Origin: Hortaea werneckii
Taxonomy: Eukaryota; Ascomycota; Dothideomycetes; Mycosphaerellales; Teratosphaeriaceae
Direction: 5' to 3'
NCBI GenBank assembly: GCA_037044905.1
Contig: JBAOKB010000020.1
Location: 1,674,001-1,738,000, forward strand
Length of the DNA stretch: 64,000 nucleotides
Below, piece by piece: positions 52,001-61,000 of this stretch; position 1 is the first letter of the stretch; each line of letters begins with the position of its first letter. The position numbers and the translations under genes were made by a program. Under the pieces are notes generated by a model. That model searched no databases, had not been told where the DNA came from, and saw only the letters and a program-made list of their open reading frames with translations.

Positions 52001-55000
52001 GCCGGAAATCGAAATGCCTAAGCTCAGCAAGAAGGACCAAAAGAAGCGAGAAAAAGCTCTTGCTCGGGGTGAGCCTGACCCATTTGCCCCAAGTGTCCCC
52101 AGTCCCGCCAACGAAGAGGAAGCGCAACCTGAAGAGCAGTCCTTTGACGCACCTGCTGCAGAGGCCGATCCGGAAGCTGAATTCGAGACGCCTAAGCTCA
52201 GCAAGAAGGAGCAAAAGAAGCGCGATAAGGAGGCTCAGAAACAAGGATTCGCAGATGCTGCAGCCATGGCAGCAGCAGGTGTTGCCGGCGGTGCCGCGAT
52301 CGCAGGTATCGCCTCGACGGACGAGCAGCCCGAAGATGATTCAGTATCAACTTCAAGCTCAAAGAAGGGGAAGAAGGGCAAGAAGCAAGCCCGCGAAGAA
52401 TCTTTCTCAGACGCGTGGGATGCGGAGCAGGCACCCGAGACCCGCGATGCACCAGCTCCAGAAGCCTCGGATCCCTTCAAGGACGAGCCAGTCACGGCAC
52501 CTCAGGAGACAGATCCGTTTGCTGAGTTCAGCGACACCAAGAAATCCAAGAAAAAGAAGAAGCGGGATAGCGGGCGGTTTAATGAGCCGGCAGCCAGCTC
52601 TCCACTGAGATCCGAATGGAACTACAATGACTATATTGGCGAGCAATCCACAGGCGGTGCAGAGAAGACTACTACTGCAGAGCCTGAGTCCTACGTCAAT
52701 GGCGATGGACAGCCAACTGCTGAGTTCCCTTCTCAAGACGCTGAGTATGGCTCTCAGCGTGGCGCCGCCGATAGTCCACGTCAGAAGTCGCCGGAGCGTC
52801 GCTCGCGTTCAGTCGCTTCTGAGCCTGTGGAAGACCGACGGAAGGCCTCTCGCAGCAAGGCGCGCTCCGACTTTGGTTACGCTGATGACCCAGACTACTT
52901 CGACGACTCGCGATCTGTCGCTGCGTCCGAACCGGCTGACGTCTCTTTCGCGAGTGAGAGAGCTGCCAAACGCAGGTCGCGCCGTGAGGATGATGACAAT
53001 GTCTCTGTCACCTCGTCAAGATCCAGACGTGATAGAGACGCCTCGCCGCCTGTTGAGAAGAAAAAGAAAGGTGGTCTGTTTAGTTTATTCAGCCGAAAGT
53101 CCACTGATAGCGTTCCTCTCAACCGTACTTCCTCTCGTGACAGCAGGAACGACGACGAAGAAGACCCAGAGCGGAAGCATCGCAGGCGAAAGCATCGGGA
53201 AGATTCTGTAAACGGCGAAGATGATGAAGTACGGAGCACGACCTCGGAATCTAGACGCCGTCACCGCTCAAGCCGAGATGAGGACAGCAGGGAGCGCCAT
53301 CGATCCAGCAAGTACGATGATGTCCTCGAATCGCGGAGCGAGCCAGGAGGCAGGGCTCGATCGAGACACTACGATGATGAAGACCATAGATCTCCCGTCA
53401 GCGAAAGCGGACATAGACATCATCGTAGACGACGGACTGATGAAGATCGCGACTCCAAAGACCAGTCTTTTTTAGGGAGTCGGGTAGAGCATCTGCCGCC
53501 TCTACCCGATAGTCAACCAGAATCTTCCGCCCCAGCACAAGCCAGCACTGAGCAGGACATCGGCACTCCTGCTTCTGCTGGAGCGGTAGACTCGGCGCCT
53601 GACGATGGTGTGAAGTCAGCGCCAGACGTAGCCCTTCAAGATCCAGAGGGCTTCCCACAAGACGAGGACACGAAAACAGTCATTGAACCCTCCCCACTTC
53701 CCGACTCGCAGTCTCGAGAAGTACAGCGAGACCAGGACGTGGCAGTAGACGATTTGCCAGCTCTGCCATCTTCGAGGCCAGAGTCGCCTACTTCCCTTAC
53801 GGACATTATGTCAAGACAAACCCCTCCTGGTAGACCCAAGTCCTCGACGGCAGTTCCCCTACGCTTCCCTTTTGGACAGCAGTCAAAAGAACGGTCAGCT
53901 AGTTTCGGTGGAACTACACCTGCTAGCCCGACGACTCCAACCTCGAAGCAGAAGAAACCACGTCCTTCTTCTACAGAAATCCGACCCTTGTATCTGGTGG
54001 AGCGGAACCGCCCAACCCCAGAAGTCGAAGAGACACTCCCAAGCCTGCCCTCGAGCAAGCCCTCGAGCCGCGCCTCTAGTGTGCAAGGCAGCGATGAATG
54101 GCATTCCGCTGCTGAGGACTTCTCACCTGAGCGAAATCGCTCCTTGACAATTGATACGGACCACGCGAATGCTTACAAGCCTGATGAAGACTATCTTGAT
54201 TCGCAGCAGACGACTCCGAAAGCTGTCGAATTTCCTCAGGATTCTGAGCCGAAATCAGAGAGACAAGAGCCTCAGTTCTACACCTGGGCTGATTTTGAGC
54301 AAGATGAGCGCTTGCATAGTGGTGCCCCTGAACCTCAGCCTTCCGACCCGCCCGCGCTTGGCGAGCCCTTCCAAGAGGCCTCGACGGGTGTCGATGAGAA
54401 GACGTCGTCGTCGTCTGAGAAGCTTGCGCCTCAAGACCCAGAGCGCTCAGAACAAGATCAACACGGCGGAGCGGCGGAGGCTGTCGCGGGTGCTGCAGTG
54501 CTTGGTGGCGCTGCGGCTCTGGGATATCATGCTTTGAAAGAAGACAAATTTGAAGACGCGCCCTCTGGTCACGAGGGTGAACAGCCTGTAGCAAGTGAAG
54601 ATGCTTTCCAAATGCCTGAGGAGAACGAAGCTTCAGCTGCTTCCAACCTTGAGAACAAAGAACCTGAAGCTGACACTGCAGCCCCGTCGCAAGAACAGCC
54701 AAGCTCTTCTAAGAAGAAGAAGAAGGGCAAGAAGGGCAAGAAGGGAGCCGCGGAAGATGTAACAAACGAGGCTGAAGCGGAAGCTGCCCAGGTCGCTCCC
54801 TCAACCGATGTACCCGAGGCAGCTGAGACGGAACCGAGAAAAGACGCAGACACTACTGGCGTCGACAATACCCAACCTACTACACCAGATCCTTCTTCAG
54901 AGCAGCAGGATCAAGGCGCGCATTTCGAAACGTCTCGCAGCGTTGAGGATCCAGAAGCGCTACAACGCTCGCCCGAAAAGGAAGACCAGAGTTTCAATGG

Positions 55001-58000
55001 GGCGGAGCAACTGGGCGAGGATGAGCCTCCAGCGGATGCAGAGACGGGGGAAGCTGTCTCCGAACCGAAACTGAATCGCAAGCAAGCTAAAAAGGCGAAG
55101 AAGAAACAGCAGCAGCAGGCTTGGGAATCCGAAGAGCGCGAGCAGCAGCCGCAGGACGAGTCTCAGCATCCAGCTACCGATGGCAAGGACGAGCCACAAA
55201 TCGACGAGCAACCAGTGCCTTCCGGGGAGACGCCCCTCAACGAGGCTAAAGTCCCCGAAGAACCTCAAGAGGACGCCCCTTCAGCACAAGCCGAGGATAC
55301 AAGCTCCTCTAAATCCAAAAAGAAGAGTAAGAAAGACAAGAAAAAGGCAAAGCGTCAGGAGGCTGAGGAAGTCTTTGCTGCGCCAAACGAGGAGCCCTCT
55401 GAGCCGCCACCTGCCCTCGAAAACCCTCCTGCTGAAGATGACCAAAGAGCGCCAATGTCCGGGGACGCTGATGGGGTGAAGGACGCGCCAGCTGCACCAG
55501 AAGAGATGACGCGATCTGTTCACTCAGAGGAGCCAATCACCTCCGAAGAAAACGTAGACGCCAATGACACACCCAAAAACCATGCTCCCGGTGATTCAGC
55601 TGCCGAGGACTTGCAGACCTCACGAGATGCACAAGGTGTTCACGCGCCGACAACAGATCAGATCCCAGAAGATAAGCAAGAAGCCCTTATACGTGCTCCA
55701 GAACACGCTCAGCATGACGATGGACCTGCCATGGAAAAGACTGAGCCAGAAAATCCCCCAGAAGCAGCTTCTGCGATTCCCGAGGATGAGTTCCCGTCGA
55801 GCTCGAAGAAATCTAAAAAGAACAAAAAGGCGAAGAAGGCAGCGGAGTTGGCAGCGGCAGCGGCGGGGTTGTTGGCTGGAGAGAATAATCAAGAAGAGCA
55901 CGAGGCAGCCGGGCAAGAGCAAGTTCCTGCCGCAGAGCCAGAGCCAGAGCCAGCCCAGCTTGCTGATGAGAACAACGGAGCCATAAGTGCACCTGCCTTT
56001 GAAGATACTGCTCCTCCTGCAGAGGCAGACCCGATCGAGCAAGTTGCTGGACCTGAGGACACATCAGCAGAAGGCAATACGCTTGACGACGATCCTGCCG
56101 CGTCGTCCAAAAAGAAGGGCAAGAAAGCAAAGAAGTCAAAAATGGTCGGAGCCTGGCCTGGCGAAGAGTCTACTGAGTCCTCTCAAGCCCATACCCCCGA
56201 TGAAGAGAAGGTCTCCACGTTACCAGCAGCGGAGGAGACCCAAGTTCCAGATGCTGCTACCACGGAAGAGTCTAAGCCTGCCCAGGAACCGCAAGCTGAA
56301 GATGCCGAGAGCTTCTGGAGCGAGCCGACGATTAAGAAGAAGGGCAAGAAAGGGAAGAAGTCGAAGCAGCAGCCTGATGTATCACTGGCTGACGATGCCA
56401 TTCAAACCGACGCTGGGGAAAACGCGGCTTCAGAAGAGGCCGCTAATCCAGTCGAGCCCTATGATTTTGGAGACGCATCTCGTGAGCAGCCAACATTTGA
56501 AAGAGCGGAGCCTGAGGAAAATTCTGGAGAGCAGCCGAACATTGAGAGCGCTGATCAAACAGAGAGTCAGCCACCGCAAGAGGTCCCAAGGCCCTCAGAG
56601 AACCAAGATATCGAGGCAGAATGGCCGACTTCTTCATCCTTCAAGAAAAAGGCTAAGAAAGCTAAGAAGGCGAAAACGAGCGCCGCTGAGCTGCCGGAAG
56701 AGCCGTCTGCAGTTTCTGCCGAGCCGACACCCCCGCAAGACGACAGTGTTGAGATTCAGACGCCCGGCGAGATCAAGAGTGAAGAAGCCCCTCAAGGCCT
56801 GGACGCAGGTCCGCCGGGCGAAGATGACAATCAACAGCCTGCAGACAACAAGGAGGGGGTTAAGACCGAAACTCGGATGGCTGAAGAAAGCAAAGAGGGT
56901 CCTGTAGACCTGCAAGATCCAACGGCACATGGCCAGGTCACGGAGAACGAGAGAGACTTCACCTCTGAACAAGAGCCGCCAACCTCCGGACCTACCACCG
57001 AGAGCGCTGGTTTGGACGAGTCTTCGCAGGAGCAGCCCGCACCTCCTGCTATGCACACCGAGAAGCAATCGCCTACGCCCCAGCTCAGTGGCGAAGAAGC
57101 TTCTCGCGGAGAGAACGTTCCCGACGACGATGTAGCCAAATCGAATGATCAGCCTGACCACGCGGATCAAGCGACGGAAGAACTTCAGCCAAGCAAGAAA
57201 AAATCGAAAAAGGGAAAGAAAGCCAAGGCTGCATCTCCAGAAGAGATTCAAGCATCTGAGCAAGTCGGTGCCACTGAACCCGCCGAATTAGCCGAGCCGC
57301 AGGAAGCGCCAGCTGAGACACAGAAGCATCAAACCCTTGACGCAGCCGTCGGGCCTACGGAAGCGGATGCCTCGACGGAATGGGCGGAACCCACCTCCAG
57401 CAGCAAGAAAAAGAAGAAGGGTAAGAAGGGCAAGAAGGATGCGCAAGGCGATGGGCAAGCTTCTGAGGAGCCGCAGGCTGTTATCCCCGAGACAATTGAA
57501 GAGACACAGCCGGAGGCTCAAGCTGAAGCTCAAGCAGAGGTCCAGCCAGAGGCTCAACTGGAAAATTTGCAAGAGCACGAGTCCAGTGACAGGCAAGATA
57601 CCATCGAGAACCCTGAAAACAGCCAGCGCCCAGAGAATGATCAGGAGCAACAGAGAGATGCTCCAATCGAGAGCGGGGTAGCTCAAGATACAACGCGCGA
57701 TGGAGGCCTCCCAGTGTCGGAAACCCCCATACCGGTCGGTACAGAAGCTGCTGCAGAGGATGAGTGGGCGGAATTTTCTGGGGCCAAGAAAAAGGGCAAG
57801 AAAGGCAAGAAAGCGAAATCATTTGCGCTCAATGACGATGAAACCGGATCCCCTGCCACTAGCCAAGTCGAGAATATTTCTGCCAACGAAACGCCCACTA
57901 CCCAAGAAGCAAATGCAGAAGCGGAATGGTCGGAACAACCAACAGGCAAGAAGAAGAAAAAAGGGAAGAAGTCTAAGCAAGCTGAGGCAGCTGTCTCCGA

Positions 58001-61000
58001 CATCCCTCAGGAAGAGCAGCAATTGAAGCCTGTTGAAGACCAACGCGAAGCCGGGGTCGACGGAAACGCAGATGCAACAGCTTTGGAGACCTTTACTCAG
58101 GGAGAGCCAAGCGGTGCAACGACAGCGGAGTCCGACAATGCCAAGGACGCTGAACTCCAGCGGGAGATGATCGAACGTGGAGTGACACAGCAGAATGGTG
58201 ATGCTCCGGTGGACCAGGAACATCTTTCCGCCAGCAAAGACACTGATCAAAACCTCAAGGAGGTCTCTGATGAACAGAAACCGGCAGAAGAGGTCCCTAC
58301 GAATGATCAGCCTGCGGAAGAGGAATGGCCGAGCTTTCAGGTCCCTAGTAAGAAGAAAAAGGGCAAGAAGGCCAAGAAAGCTGCATTGGATGAGGACGTG
58401 CCGAGTGCATCAGCAGACCTCCCGGAAGATGGCGGAAAGACAGATCAGGCTGCTGACTCCGGCGAAGGGCCGCAAGTGGATGAAGGCAGTATGAATCCTC
58501 TGGCCACCGCAAACGCCGTGCCTGCGGGAGACGAGCCTATGGCGGGGACTGAGAAAGAAGATCAAGACAAGCCTTCTAGCGACCATCGCGCTGAAGATTC
58601 TCAACCCTTCTCAACATCCCCAGCGGGAAGCCAGCAACATGACCGCGAGCCCAACGAGCTCGATCTGGCACAGACCGCAGACAACAAAGAACCCGAGCTT
58701 GTATCTGATCCACACGCCCAAGCTTCAGAGAAAGCTGAGGAGCCTTCGGTCGCAGTCCAGCAAGATGACCAACAGTTCAAAAGAGAGTCTCAATCCGAAG
58801 AAGATCTGCAAACATTCAGCTCTAAAAGTAAAAAGAAGAAGGCGAAGAAAAGCAAAAAGGCCGCGCTTGAGGCCGAGGCGCCGGCAGCGACTCTCCCCGA
58901 AGATAACGAAGCTGTCAGCCTCTCGCAAGACGCCGCCGTGGACGAATCTGCTCGGGATCACGATGTAGCGCCACTCAAATCAGACGAGCCAAATATAGCA
59001 ACTGATGCTAGTGCTGAAGAGCGTGAGGCTCTACCTTCGCAATTGGAAGACCAACAAACCGACCAAGGCAAAGAATATCAACCCAGTGGAAACGAAGAGC
59101 GGCCTGAGCCATCGGTTGAAGACGCTTCAAGATGGCAGGATGCCTTGTCAGAGCCTCACCAATCTCTCCAAGATCCTCAAGCTTCCAAAGATCCTATTGA
59201 CGACATCCCTGAAGAACTGCAGGCGCAGGATGCAGACCCGGAGAACATTTGGTCCGAGCCACAGAGCACGAAAACAGGCAAGAAGGAGAAGAAGTCCAAG
59301 AAACAAAAGGCCGCGCCGGATGCCACCGACAAGCCTGCCGATGAAGAGACCCCCAAAGACGTCTTGCCAAAAGAGGAAGAGGTGACCAATAACGAAACTG
59401 GTCCAGCGGAGCACACTCCTCCAGGTGAATCTTTTGAGGCCCAGCAGCCGAGGGAGCCTGATGCGGAAGACTTCTGGGCGGAGACACCAAGCAGCAAGAA
59501 AAGCAAGAAGGCAAAGAAGGCAAAGAAGCAGGCTGCCGTTCTAGAGGGCACAGAAGCAGTCTCCGGCGAGCATGAGCCGCCCTCGCACATTCCACAAGAC
59601 AACAAGGAAGGTACGATTCCGGAAGTTGAGCCAGAAAATCTCGAGACCCGAGAGACACAGGCTGCCGAAGCGACAGAAGCGAATGAGGCCACTACGGAAG
59701 ACATCTGGTCAATGCCGCAAAACGGGAAGTCGAGCAAGAAGGCTAAAAAATCCAAGAAAGGCACCGTTGCCGACTTTGCTGAAGTTGCCGACGATGCTTC
59801 TGATAGTCAGCAGAAGGATGGTGCGCTTATGGAACCCGCGCCCGTTGAATCCGAGGCACCTGCTAACGAGCATGGAAATGAAGCCATGCCTCGGGATGAA
59901 GCTGTGTCGGAGGCAAAAAACGAGACTGCGGATGATGTTTGGGCGGAGCTGCAGACCGGCAAGAAAGGCAAGAAAGGCAAAAAGGCCAAGAAACAGGCTG
60001 CTTTAGCTCAATCGGAACCTGATCCTACGGTCGAACAAATAGATCCACTGCAGTCCGCAGACCAAGAGCCTTTGACAGGTGCACAGAAAAATGAGCCGTC
60101 CACTGACGTACCCCCAGTTGAGGAGGTCTCAAATGAAGATCCGCAGGAAGAGCCGTCCAATGACAAAGAAGCGGAGAACGTTGCAGATGAGGCCGCGCCA
60201 GCAGAGCGTGATGGTACCATCCATCAAGAAATGGAAGCTGGCAAGCAGACAACAACCACAGCTTTCCCGAGCGGAGGTGATGTGCCGATAGCGGAGAACC
60301 TTGAGGGCGGAGAATGGCGCTCGGAGAACCAAGACGGAGCCGCGAATGATCAGGAGCCGGAGTCTATGGCAGTTGCACAGGACGAACCACCTCGAGATAC
60401 CACAGAGCACGGTCGTGAGCCCGCGATGGAAGAAGGCTTCGCTACAACCAAGAAGAGCAAGAAGGACAAGAAAAAGGCGAAGAAAGCTCAAGAAGCTGCC
60501 GCTGCCCACTTTTTAGATAATGGCGAGGCAGCAGATCCGCAGCAAGAGTCGCGCTTTGACAACGCAGGTGAGAATGCAGCGGGTGGCGACGCTGATGTAT
60601 CTGGCGCTTTGCCGACCACTGAAGAGGCGAATAAGGACATGGTCTTGCCTGACACTGCGCAAATAAGACATGACGATACGAATGTCGGAGAGAACGCCGA
60701 GCCCGTTGTAGAACACATGGACACGGAGCATGGCAGGCGGGCGTCTCAGCCTGACATTGCCAATGATTCAAACGCAGAGAAAGAAGACACCACGCCTTCT
60801 CAAGTCGACAGAGAAATGGTAGGGACAGAGCAGACGGGCAACGATGACTTTGCAGGGTCCAAGGTAAAACCGTCAAAGAAGGAAAAGCGCAAAGCCAAGA
60901 AGAGTGGCAACGCACCAGATGTGGAAGAGCCCCCTGAGAGTTCTGGTCTCCATGACGATACCAGCATGGCGTCCATCCAAGCAAAATCTGAGGAAAGGCC

